A stretch of 64,000 nucleotides of DNA from Cupriavidus agavae (lineage in GTDB: Bacteria > Pseudomonadota > Gammaproteobacteria > Burkholderiales > Burkholderiaceae), in the NCBI RefSeq assembly GCF_004217045.1, contig NZ_SGXM01000008.1, positions 1 through 64,000 of the forward strand. The letters run 5' to 3'. Under the pieces are notes generated by a model. The model saw nothing but the letters and a program-made list of their open reading frames with translations. It was not told the DNA's origin and did not search any database. The position numbers and the translations under genes are program-made. Shown piece after piece: positions 1 to 11,000 of the stretch (positions are counted from its first letter, which is position 1; each line of letters begins with the position of its first letter).

Positions 1-113
1 TGGCTGTCGATCCGGTGCAGCAGCGACACCAGCTCCCGGCCGGCGTTCTCGTGCTCCCCGCGATAGCACTGGTATTCGAATTTGTTGATGCTGAATATTG
101 TGGGCTGTGTCAT
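1..113 (-). CDS. Hypothetical protein, N-terminal fragment cut by the window edge
   Basis: An ATG on the minus strand at 113 opens a frame that stays open to the edge of the window, giving 37 residues that begin MTQPTIFSINKFEYQC. It lies 62 bp downstream of the TpsB gene in the same direction, so it may be the last gene of the two-partner secretion operon. The ribosome-binding site is weak. I do not recognise the family. The call rests on the open frame, its orientation and its position only, so it is tentative. Confidence 0.4.
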   Translation of the reverse strand, partial: MTQPTIFSINKFEYQCYRGEHENAGRELVSLLHRIDS

Positions 114-174
114 GACGGCTACGTGATTGGATAATGTGTGGAGGAGAGGACTGCATCACTGCAGCCGCCGAAAA

Positions 175-1821
175 TCATCGGCCCCATGTCAGGGAGAGCC
201 AGTACTGGACCGGCTTGTTGCCGCGGTCGACCCACGAGGCAGAGGCAAAGCCGTAGGCTTTTGATACCGATGCGGAGAGGGTCGCGCCGAATGGTGTAAG
301 CCAATCAATGCCTACGCCATAGCCGGACAACACCCGGCGATTGGATATGTCATGAATCCCGACGTAACTGCTCGCCCAACCATTCCAGGGGTTGTGGTTG
401 ACCCGCCCGACGGCAAAATCCGAGAAGACGCCCAGCTGGATCTGGTGTCCGGTTGCGACTGGTATGCGCTTGTAAAGGCCCGCTTTGACGATCACGCCAT
501 CGTCGAACGAGCCCTCGTCAGCCCGGTAGGCGCGCACCGCGTTCGGACCACCCACGCCGAGTTTTTCGCTCGGGTCGAGGTTCTTGCTGGCGTACTGGCC
601 GTTGAACTGCCCCATCAGGAACAGATCGCCGCCCCAGTTCAGGCCATAGGTACCGAAACCGGAGCCGGTCAGCTTGGCGTAGTTGCCGGCCACCTGAGTG
701 ACGGCGTTGTAGAACGTGTTGTCATTGCTCTGGTGCCCGGCAGTCAGCGCCACCTCGCCGCTCCAGATGTTGCTACGCAGTTGCTGGGCACGGTCGCCAT
801 TGTTGGCTTGCAGCGAGACACGCAGTGCATCGAGCGTGCTGTGCGCGGCCGAACCGAGGATCGGGAACTCGACCTTGGTCCAGCTGTGGAGGTACGATCC
901 GCCGATCCAGATGTTGGAATCTAGCCCCCGCGTGATCGGATAGCGCAGACCAGCCTGCGCGGTATTGGCCACGCCAGTCAGCCGCGTTGCGGCGTTGATG
1001 GAGTACTGCTGCCGCGTGAAGCCAGCCGTCAGGCGCAATCCGTCGTCGAAGACCGGCACGCTACCGGTCAGCGATCCGGTCCACATCCGCTTCTCGGTGC
1101 CGGTCAGCGTCAGCGCATAGCTCTCGCCCATCCCCAGGAAATTGTTGCCGGATGCGGTCACACCAAGCTGCACCAGCCCCGTGGACTCGATGCCCTTGTT
1201 GTCGAAGAAGACGTCGCCCGTGAACGGCTTGCCTTGCTCGACGAGCGTAAACAGCACGTCGATATCGCCTACTCCTGCGCCGGGCGAGAACTCTGGCGCT
1301 TTCCCGATGGCGACGCCAGGAAGATCCTGTAGTAGTTGCGTCGTACGTTCCAGGCGTGCGGTCTGCAACAGGCATGTGCCGGCCACCGGCTCGGTGCCAC
1401 ACATTGCCTTGGTGGCAAGCCGGTTCAGCGGCGCGTCCTTCATGCGCGTCTGATTGTCAAGACGGATGCCGCTGATGCGACCCGGAAAGACTGTGAACAA
1501 CGGCGTCTGGCCTTGCCGCGTGGCTTGCCAGGCTTCCTCCGTCATCAGGACCTGCCCCACGGGGAAGCCGTTCCGACGCAACGTGTTCGTCAACGCCTCA
1601 GACCATGTTTCGACATCCGCCAGCGTGGTCGGCACGGGCGCCATTCGCGAGGCACTCGTACGGAGCACCGCCACGGCTGCCTCGCTGGAAGCGCCTTCCG
1701 CCGGTAGCGTGCGGAATTCCACCGGAGCCGTCTGTATCGGTGCCGCCACCACCATGGCAGGCAGCAACGCCGGCAGCAAGCAGCGCAGGGCGGCGTTTCG
1801 GATTAAGCCCGTAAAGGACAT
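175..1821 (-). CDS. TpsB outer-membrane transporter (ShlB/FhaC/HecB family)
   Basis: This 548-residue protein is the outer-membrane partner that exports TpsA exoproteins. A signal peptide (residues 1-27, ending VVAAP) is followed by a POTRA-type periplasmic region (about 65-200, with the FPGRISGIRL stretch) and a C-terminal 16-strand barrel region. The barrel contains VRAYRADEGSFDDG, matching the VRGY/F motif of the lid loop in FhaC-like transporters. The length is normal for the family. It lies 237 bp downstream of the largest exoprotein gene in the same direction and is the only TpsB in the window, so it probably serves all three exoproteins. The protein ends WGR, whereas many barrels end in an aromatic residue. 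The family is confident; the cargo is inferred from position. Confidence 0.92.
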   Translation of the reverse strand: MSFTGLIRNAALRCLLPALLPAMVVAAPIQTAPVEFRTLPAEGASSEAAVAVLRTSASRMAPVPTTLADVETWSEALTNTLRRNGFPVGQVLMTEEAWQATRQGQTPLFTVFPGRISGIRLDNQTRMKDAPLNRLATKAMCGTEPVAGTCLLQTARLERTTQLLQDLPGVAIGKAPEFSPGAGVGDIDVLFTLVEQGKPFTGDVFFDNKGIESTGLVQLGVTASGNNFLGMGESYALTLTGTEKRMWTGSLTGSVPVFDDGLRLTAGFTRQQYSINAATRLTGVANTAQAGLRYPITRGLDSNIWIGGSYLHSWTKVEFPILGSAAHSTLDALRVSLQANNGDRAQQLRSNIWSGEVALTAGHQSNDNTFYNAVTQVAGNYAKLTGSGFGTYGLNWGGDLFLMGQFNGQYASKNLDPSEKLGVGGPNAVRAYRADEGSFDDGVIVKAGLYKRIPVATGHQIQLGVFSDFAVGRVNHNPWNGWASSYVGIHDISNRRVLSGYGVGIDWLTPFGATLSASVSKAYGFASASWVDRGNKPVQYWLSLTWGR

Positions 1822-2058
1822 TTCGGTATGGCTTTGAAGATTTTCGGGTATCCATACCTCCCGCGCGGGAAATCGGGAAGTACTTCAGCCGCGGCACAAG
1901 GCTGTGGCTCAGAGGATGCTGGTCGCGCCTTTGGTCACTAGAACGGGTTCGGACCGGCATTGGCAAATACCGGTCCGCGCCGAGCCAAAGGCGAGTCTGG
2001 GCGCCGGAGTTCCGGCGCCCATGAGCCGGCGTCATGTCGGGACGCCGGCCTGCGCCAA
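1822..2058. promoter_or_regulatory. TpsA-TpsB intergenic spacer with two hairpins
   Basis: This spacer separates the 3090-aa exoprotein gene from its transporter. It can form a perfect 10-bp GC stem with arms TGGGCGCCGG (1998-2007) and CCGGCGCCCA (2012-2021) around a 4-nt loop. A second, slightly imperfect stem has arms GGACCGG (1951-1957) and CCGGTCC (1970-1976). Neither is followed by a T run on the minus strand, so they are not classic terminators. They may protect the mRNA end or reduce read-through into tpsB. Confidence 0.45.
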
Positions 2059-5000
2059 TCAGCTCCCGGCCCCGCTCATGGACGAGACCGCAGCCGGCGC
2101 CTTGACGTCCACCGGCTTGAGCCAGCCTTGCGTCTTGACGACATAGGCCTTCCCACCCTTGACACCACTCTCCGTGTAGAAGAACTCGTGCGTCTCGGAG
2201 TTGACGGAGAGATCGGCCTTGACCTTCGTCGCAGGGTCTTCGAAGGCATAGTGCTTCACGCCATTCGCGCCATCGCGGAACTCCATCTGCCGCGCCAGCG
2301 TCCCGGCCTTCGTTGCGATCTTGACGTTGGCGGTATTGCCTGCAACATCCAGTTCTACGGCTTCGAGTTGCGCGCCAGACCAGTACAAATCATCGCCAAT
2401 CTCGACGCTAAGCGGACGCGGTGCATCCAGATACCAACTTGCCGCGCCTGCATCGCCCCAGAAGTAGGCGATGGCCCCGCCCAGGCCTACCGCTCCCACC
2501 GCGCCAGCGATGGCCGCGCCAGAACTTCCACCCCCAGAACCGGAACCGCTGCTTGCCGACTGGTTACCGTCCTTGATACCCGTGCCGTTCGTGGAGTTTC
2601 CGGAGATATTCGTCGTCCCGTTTCCGCTGTTGTTGATGCCCCCGTTCGTGTTATCTACCCCCGTACCGTTGGTCGAGTTACCGGAAATGTTGGTCGTCCC
2701 GTTATCGGTGGTATTGATCGACCCATTGCCGTTATCGACGCCCGTGCCGTTGGTCGAGTTGCCCGAAATATTGGTCGAACCATTGCCACCGGTGTTGATC
2801 GAGCCATTGCCGTTATCGATCCCAGTACCTTCGGTTGAATTACCCGAGATATTGGTTGAACCGTTTCCGCCGGTGTTGATCGAGCCATTCCCATTATCGA
2901 GACCGGTTCCGTTCGTCGAATTTCCCGAGACATTGGTAGACCCGTTGCCATCGGTATGGATCGAACCGTTGCCGTTGTCTACGCCCGTGCCGTTGGTCGA
3001 ATTGCCGGAGACGTTGGTCGAGCCGTTGCCTCCGGTATTGATCGAACCGTTGCCGTTATCGACGCCCGTCCCGTTGCTCGAATTGCCCGAGACGTTGGTC
3101 GAGCCGTTGCCTCCCGTGTTGATCGAACCATTGCCGTTGTCGACACCCGTGCCGTTGGTCGAGTTGCCGGAAACATTGGTCGAGCCGTTGCCTCCGGTAT
3201 CGATCGACCCGTTGCCGTTGTCTACGCCCGTGCCGTTGGTCGAATTGCCCGAGACATTGGTCGAGCCGTTGCCATCGGTATTAATCGAGCCGTTGCCGTT
3301 ATCGACGCCCGTCCCGTTGCTCGAATTGCCCGAGACATTGGTCGAACCGTTCCCATCGGTATTAATCGACCCGTTGCCGTTGTCTACACCCGTGCCGTTG
3401 GTCGAGTTGCCGGAAACATTGGTCGAGCCGTTGCCTCCCGTGTTAATCGAACCATTGCCGTTATCGACGCCCGTGCCATTGGTCGAATTGCCGGAGACAT
3501 TGGTCGAGCCGTTGCCCCCGGTATTGATCGAACCGTTGCCGTTATCGAAGCCCGTGCCATTGGTCGAATTGCCGGAGACATTGGTCGAGCCGTTGCCATC
3601 GGTATCAATCGAGCCGTTGCCGTTATCGACGCCCGTCCCGTTGCTCGAATTGCCGGAGACATTGGTCGAGCCGTTGCCCCCGGTATTGATCGAGCCGTTT
3701 CCGTTATCGACGCCCGTGCCATTGGTCGAATTGCCCGAGACATTGGTCGAGCCGTTCCCATCGGTATTGATCGAGCCGTTTCCGTTATCGACGCCCGTCC
3801 CGTTGCTCGAATTGCCGGAGACATTGGTCGAGCCGTTGCCCCCGGTATTGATCGAGCCGTTTCCGTTATCGACGCCCGTGCCATTGGTCGAATTGCCGGA
3901 GACATTGGTCGAGCCATTGCCCCCGGTATTGATCGAACCGTTGCCGTTGTCTACGCCCGTGCCGTTGGTTGAGTTGCCCGAGACATTGGTCGAGCCGTTC
4001 CCATCGGTATTAATCAAGCCATTGCCGTTATCGACGCCCGTGCCGTTAGTCGAATTGCCGGAGACATTGGTCGAGCCATTGCCATCGGTGTGGATCGAGC
4101 CGTTGCCGTTATCGACGCCCGTGCCGTTGGTTGAGTTGCCCGAGACATTGGTCGAGCCGTTGCCATCGGTATAAATCGAGCCGTTGCCGTTATCGACGCC
4201 CGTCCCGTTGCTCGAATTGCCCGAGACATTGGTCGAGCCGTTGCCCCCGGTATGGATCGAACCGTTGCCGTTGTCCACACCGCTGCCGTTCGTCGAGTTG
4301 CCGGAGACGTTAGCCGATCCATTACCGCCGGTATTGACGGTGCCGTTCCCGTTATCGATGCCCCTGCCGTTGGTCGAGTTGCCCGAAATATTCGTCGATC
4401 CGTTACCGTCAGTGTAGATCGATCCATTGCCGTTATCGACGCCGGTACCGTTGGTCGAGTTGCCCGAGATATTGGTCGAGCCGTTGCCGTCGGTGTTGAT
4501 CAAACCGTCGCCGTTATCGACGCCCGTGCCGTTGCTCGAATTGCCCGAAACGTTTGTCGTCCCGTTGCCAGTGGTGTCGATCGTGCCGTTCCCGTTGTCG
4601 ACACCTGGTCCTTCCGTCGAGTTGCCTGAGATATTGGTCGAACCGTTGCCATCGGTGAACATCGAACCGTTTCCGTTATCCACACCGCTGCCATTGGTCG
4701 AATTGCCGGAGACGTTGGTCGATCCATTCCCATCGGTATAGACCGAGCCGTTGCCGTTATCGACACCCGTGCCGTTGGTCGAGTTACCCGAGACGTTCGT
4801 CGTGCCGTTGTCGGTCGTGTTGATCGAGCCGTTCCCGTTATCGACGCCCGTGCCTTCGGTCGAGTTGCCCGAGATGTTGGTCGAGCCATTTCCGCCGGTA
4901 TCGATCGAACCGTTGCCGTTATTGACGCCGGGTCCGTTAGTGGAGTTGCCCGAGACGTTGGTCGTGCCGTTGTCGGTCGTATTGATCGAACCGTTGCCGT

Positions 5001-8000
5001 TGTCTACACCCGTCCCGTTGGTCGAGTTACCCGAAATATTGGTCGAGCCATTGCCACCGGTATCGATCGAACCGTTTCCGTTATCCACGCCCGCGCCGTT
5101 GGTCGAGTTACCCGAGACGTTGGTCGTGCCGTTGTCGGTCGTGTTGATCGAACCGTTGCCGTTGTCTACACCTGTCCCGTTGGTCGAGTTGCCCGAGATA
5201 TTGGTCGAGCCATTGCCACCGGTGTTGAACGACCCATTGCCGTTATTGACGCCGGTGCCGTTGGTGGAGTTGCCCGAGACGTTCGTCGTGCCGTTGTCGG
5301 TGGTGTTGATCGAACCGTTGCCGTTGTCTACACCTGTCCCGTTGGTCGAGTTGCCCGAGATATTGGTCGAGCCATTGCCACCGGTGTTGAACGACCCATT
5401 GCCGTTATTGACGCCAGCGCCATTGGTCGAATTGCCGGAAACATTGGTCGTGCCGTTGTCGGTCGTGTCGATCGAACCGTTGCCATTGTCGACGCCAGGG
5501 CCTTCCGTCGAAGTACCTGAGATATTGGTCGAGCCATTGCCGCCGGTATCGATCGAGCCGTTGCCATTATTGACACCGGTGCCGTTGGTGGAGTTGCCCG
5601 AGACGTTGGTCGTGCCGTTGTCGGTGGTGTTGATCGAACCATTGCCGTTATCGACGCCAGGGCCTTCCGTCGAAGTACCTGAGATATTGGTCGAACCGTT
5701 GCCACCGGTATTGAACGACCCATTGCCGTTATTGACGCCGGTGCCGTTGGTGGAGTTGCCCGAGACGTTGGTCGTGCCGTTGTCGGTCGTGTTGATCGAA
5801 CCATTGCCGTTATCGACGCCAGGGCCTTCCGTCGAAGTACCTGAGATATTGGTCGAGCCATTGCCACCGGTATCGATCGAGCCGTTGCCATTATTGACGC
5901 CAGTGCCGTTAGTGGAGTTACCCGAGACGTTGGTCGTGCCGTTGTCGGTCGTGTCGATTGAACCGTTACCGTTGTCTACACCAGTACCTTCGGTCGAGTT
6001 ACCCGAAATATTGGTCGAACCGTTGCCACCGGTGTTGAACGACCCATTACCGATATCGACGCCCGTGCCGTTGGACGAATTGCCGGAGACGTTGGTCGTG
6101 CCGTTGTCGGTCGTGTCGATCGAACCGTTGCCATTATTGACACCGGTGCCGTTAGTGGAGTTGCCCGAAACGTTGGTCGTGCCGTTGTCGGTCGTATTGA
6201 TCGAACCGTTGCCGTTGTCTACACCTGTCCCGTTGGTCGAGTTGCCCGAGATATTGGTCGAGCCATTGCCACCGGTGTTGAACGACCCATTGCCGTTATT
6301 GACGCCGGTGCCGTTGGTGGAGTTACCCGAGACGTTCGTCGTGCCGTTGTCGGTCGTGTTGATCGAACCATTGCCGTTATCGACGCCAGGGCCTTCCGTC
6401 GAAGTACCTGAAATATTGGTCGAGCCATTGCCGCCGGTATCGATCGAGCCATTGCCATTATCGACGCCGGCGCCGTTAGTCGAGTTGCCCGAGACGTTGG
6501 TCGTGCCGTTGTCGGTCGTGTCGATTGAACCGTTACCGTTGTCTACACCCGTCCCGTTGGTCGAGTTACCCGAAATATTGGTCGAGCCATTGCCGCCGGT
6601 GTTGAACGACCCATTGCCGTTATTGACGCCGGTGCCGTTGGTCGAGTTACCCGAAACGTTGGTCGTGCCGTTGTCGGTGGTGTTGATCGAACCGTTGCCA
6701 TTATCGACGCCGGTGCCTTCGGTCGAGTTGCCCGAGATGTTGGTCGTGCCATTGCCACCGGTATCGATCGAACCGTTGCCGTTATTGACGCCCGTGCCGT
6801 TAGTGGAGTTGCCCGAAACGTTCGTCGTGCCGTTGTCGGTTGTGTTGATCGAGCCGTTACCGTTGTCTACACCAGTACCTTCGGTCGAGTTACCCGAAAT
6901 ATTGGTCGAACCGTTGCCACCGGTGTTGAACGACCCATTACCGTTATCGACGCCCGTGCCGTTGGACGAATTGCCGGAGACGTTGGTCGAGCCATTGGCC
7001 TTCGTATTGACCGAACCGTTGCCGTTGTGGACACCCGTGCCATTCGTCGAGTTTCCCGAAACATTTGTCGCTCCGTTTGCATCAGTCTCGATCCGACCGC
7101 TATTGTCCACACCGCGGCCATTGGTCGAATTGCCGGAGACGTTGGCGGAACCGTTGGCTTCAGTGTGGATCGACCCGTTCCCGTTATTGACACCGGTGCC
7201 GTTGGTCGAGTTGCCTGAAACGTTGGTTGTTCCGTTGTCGGTGGTGTGGATCGAACCGTTACCGTTGTCTACACCCGTACCTTCGGTCGAATTACCCGAG
7301 ATATTGGTCGAGCCGTTGCCACTGGTGTTGAACGAACCGTTGCCGTTGTCAACGCCCGTGCCGTTGGTCGAGTTACCTGCGACGTTGGTCGAGCCATTCT
7401 CGCCGGTGTGGATCGAGCCGTTTCCGTTACTCACTCCCGCGCCATTGGTCGAGTTTCCGGAGATATTGGTCGAACCGTTGCCATCGGTGTCGATCCGGCC
7501 GTTGTTGTCGACGCCCTTGCCATTGGTCGAGTTGCCCGAGATATCGAGCGAACCGTTGTCGTCAGTGTAGAACCGGCCTCGCTGGTCCACGCCGGTGCCA
7601 TTGGTTGTGTTGCCGGAGATATTCAACGATCCATTGTCGCCAATCTGGAACCGGCCACGCTGATTCACGCCCGTGCCATTGGCAGAGTTGCCCGAGATGT
7701 TGTACGAGCCGTTTTCGCCGATATTGACCCGGCCGCCGTGATCCACACCCGTGCCGTGGGTGGAGTTACCCGAAACATTCGATGCACCGTTCCCGCCGAT
7801 GTTGATCCTGGCGCTCTGGTTGACGCCGGTCCCATTGGTGGAGTTGCCCGAGATATTGAACGAACCATTCCCGCTAACGCCAATTCCGCTGTTCTGATCC
7901 ACCCCCGTGCCGTTGGTAGAACCACCGGTCACATTGAGCTTGCCATTGCCCGTGAGGGAAATGGTGCCGTTGAGATCAACGCCGTTCCGGTCGACCGAGT

Positions 8001-11000
8001 TGCCGGTCAGATCGACCGAGCCATTGCCGCCGATATGCCAACTGCTGTTCCCGTGCTTGACCTGATGGAAGCCCGAGCCGTTCGTCGAACAGCCATCCAT
8101 TGTCAGGTTGCCATTGCCACTCACATTGTTGTTGCCCCACACTGCGATGCCATCGCCAGTGTTGGTCGTCCCGGTCATGTTCACGGTGCCATTGCCCCGC
8201 ACGTCCAGGTATCCCGTGGTGGCCTCGTAGACGCCCGCGCCGCCTCCCGTCGCGTTGCCAACGATGTTCAGGTTACCGTCATCCAACACGGCAACACCCA
8301 TGCGAATACCGACGCCGGCGCCGGTTCCGCCGCCAGGGCCCCAACCGCGCGGATTAAGGGTTGCGTGGCTCGTACCGTGGATATTCAGTGTGCCGTTTCC
8401 CGAGACAGTTGTGGGAGTCGAGGAGGAGTGAAGCCAGACGCCGCCGCCATAACTTTCGCCCGTCATGTTAACGGTGCTGTTGTCTCCAACGTTCAGGGCG
8501 CCCTGAATCCAGACGCCCGACGCAGGCCCGCCACTGTTACCGGTCAGATTGCCTGAGCTGTTCCCCCGGAAATCCATACTCCCGCCACTTGTCAACCAGA
8601 CAACTTCGCCTTGCACGGACTGGCCGGTGATATCGATCGACGTGTTGTCCCAAAGGGCGTTGCGACCGCTGATGGATACGCCGGTGCTGTTTGTACTGCT
8701 TCCGGTAACGTTCAGCGACGAGTTTCCGTAGAAATCTCTCGTGCCGCCAAGCTGAGTGCCGATGCTGTTTGTGCTCGTTCCCACCATGCTCACCGAGGCG
8801 TTGCCGGAGAAGGTGTAGTTGCGGTTGGCGGCTACGCCTTGAGCATGCGTTGATGTGCCAGTAACGGTAGTGCGCGAACTATTAGTAAATACTCCCACGA
8901 CATCAAGGTTGACACCGGCACCGTCCCGACTTGAACCCGTGATATCAAAGAACGAGTTACCGGAGGCGGTCAGCCGTGTATATTGTTCTGGGGAATAACC
9001 ATGGAAGAAGAAATCGACCCCGACTGCCGAGGTGCTGGTACCGCGAATGCTGATTCCACCATTGTGGTCGGCGGTCAGAGAGGAGTGTCCTCCGCTGAAG
9101 CCGAAGTACACGCCCGCACCGAGATTGGAATGACCTTCGAAATTCAGTCTGGTGTTATCCGCGATATAGGCGCTTATCCGCATCACGGATGTGCCCGTGC
9201 CATTGGCACTCTGCCCGTTGAAGCTGATCGAGGCGTTCCCTGACGTCAGGAGGTTCGAATCCGTATTCTGTCCAAAGTTTCCCACTCGGATGCCGTCACC
9301 CTCCGTGGAAACTCCCGAGATATTCAGCGTTGCGTTGTTACGGGCCCACATACCGACGCCGTGCCGGAATTGGCTGCCGATGCCATTGGTCGACGTACCA
9401 CCGATGTTCAGCACGCCATCCTGCACCTCAATATAGCTGCCGCCACCGAAGTAGACGCCTGAACCATCCAGTGAGGTACCAATCACGTCGAGCTGGCCGG
9501 TTCCGTTCTTCGTGAACCGCCGCAGTGCTGACACACCGGTGGCTTGGTTCGCATGCCCCTCGATCCGTCCGCCACCCACGGAAACGTTCCCCTCGAAGCT
9601 CACAGCGGTCCAGTCGGATGCGCTGGTATTGCCGCTGACATTCATATAGCCGCCATTCAGATCGATGGTGGACTGGGAGTTTTGATATACCCCGCCGTTG
9701 GCCCCCCCTCCCATCGCGGCCGTCATGCTCAGATTCAGGGCGTTCGAGGTCGAGCTGATGTTGCCATTGACCCAGATGTGGCGATCGGCCTGAAACGAAA
9801 GGTTGGCCGCGCCGCCCGTCGTCTTGCGAATATCCGCACCCGCCTGCTGGGTAATGTTGCCGCCGGCCGTGCCGTTGCTGGCCGTCGTGATCGTGACGTC
9901 CGTGCCGTTGTTCAACGCGTTGTTGATCGAGCCGACATTGACGGTAGCCCATGCATTCGAACCGCCGCTGAAGCCTTCCGACACGTTGCCGATGTAGTTC
10001 GCATCGGCGCCGTTGCCGATCGTCACGTCGGTCGGATCGATCAACCATTCGCCCGACTTGCCGTTCGGCGCCGCCGCGCTGATCGCGCCCTGAACGTCGA
10101 GGCTGTGGCCCGACGTCTCCACAAAGCCACCGTCACCGTTGCTGGCACCGGCCAGGATGCGCGCCCCGGCATCCACCTGCGTGAAGCTGGCGAAGGCCAC
10201 GCCGTCCTGCAGCAGTCCGGTTGCCTGTGTGCCCGCGAGCTTGCCCAGGGAGTCCCCGCCCAGGATCACCTTGCCGCCGGCGGCATCGCCACTGGCATCG
10301 ATCAAGGCATCGCCAAACAGGCCGACACGGTCGCCGGACAGCACCACCGTGCCGCCCTTGCCGCCGGCGCGCTTGTCCGAAGCATCGACGTTGCCAGTCA
10401 CCGTGACGTCGCCGGTTTTGCCGGCATCCGCAACCACCGTCCCTGCGCGAACCACGCCGCTGAGGTTGACCACGGTATTGAGCAGCGTGTCCTTGCCCCG
10501 GGCGGTCAGCAGCACCGTGCCGTCCTGCGCGTGGATGTTGCCCGCGTTCTCTACCAGCGCGCTGGCGGTGGCGCTGGTCAGCGTGACGGAGACGCCCTGC
10601 CCGTTCGGCAGTGCCACGGTGGCGCCGTCCCCGGCGGCCAGCACGACCTGACCGCCCGCGGCGGTCGTGATCGAGCCAGGGTTGCGGACCTGATCCGCCA
10701 TCAGGGTGACGTAACCGGCCGCGTTGATCGTGCCCTCGTTGACGATGCCAGCCTGCTTGCCGGTGGCCGAGAGCGCCAGCGGATTGCCGGCCATGAAGGC
10801 ATTGGCATCGATGGATTTGGTGGTGGCCAGCAGCGAGCCCACGTTCACCACGGCTCCCCGGCCGAACAGCACGCCATTGGCGTTCTGGATCAGCACCTGG
10901 CCGTTGGCCAGCAGCGAGCCCTGGATGTTCGACGGCAGACCGCCCGTGACGCGGTTCAGCGCCTGCGCCTGCGCGTTCGGCTGATTGAAGCGGACCGTGT

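Noticed and set aside
1940..1955. AGAACGGGTTCG between tpsA and tpsB, similar to the TTCG-type repeat
   Set aside because: It lacks one base and the CGC start; a single weak match is not enough.
2471..7570. Very long plus-strand open frames (567 and 939 residues) rich in LPLSTPVPLVELPE repeats
   Set aside because: They are the antisense image of the 81-bp exoprotein repeat, have no start context, and the sense frame has signal peptide, domains and consistent codon use.
2590..7990. Regularly spaced repeats that could be mistaken for a CRISPR array
   Set aside because: The period is 81 bp with no separate unique spacers, it is in frame throughout, and no cas gene is near.
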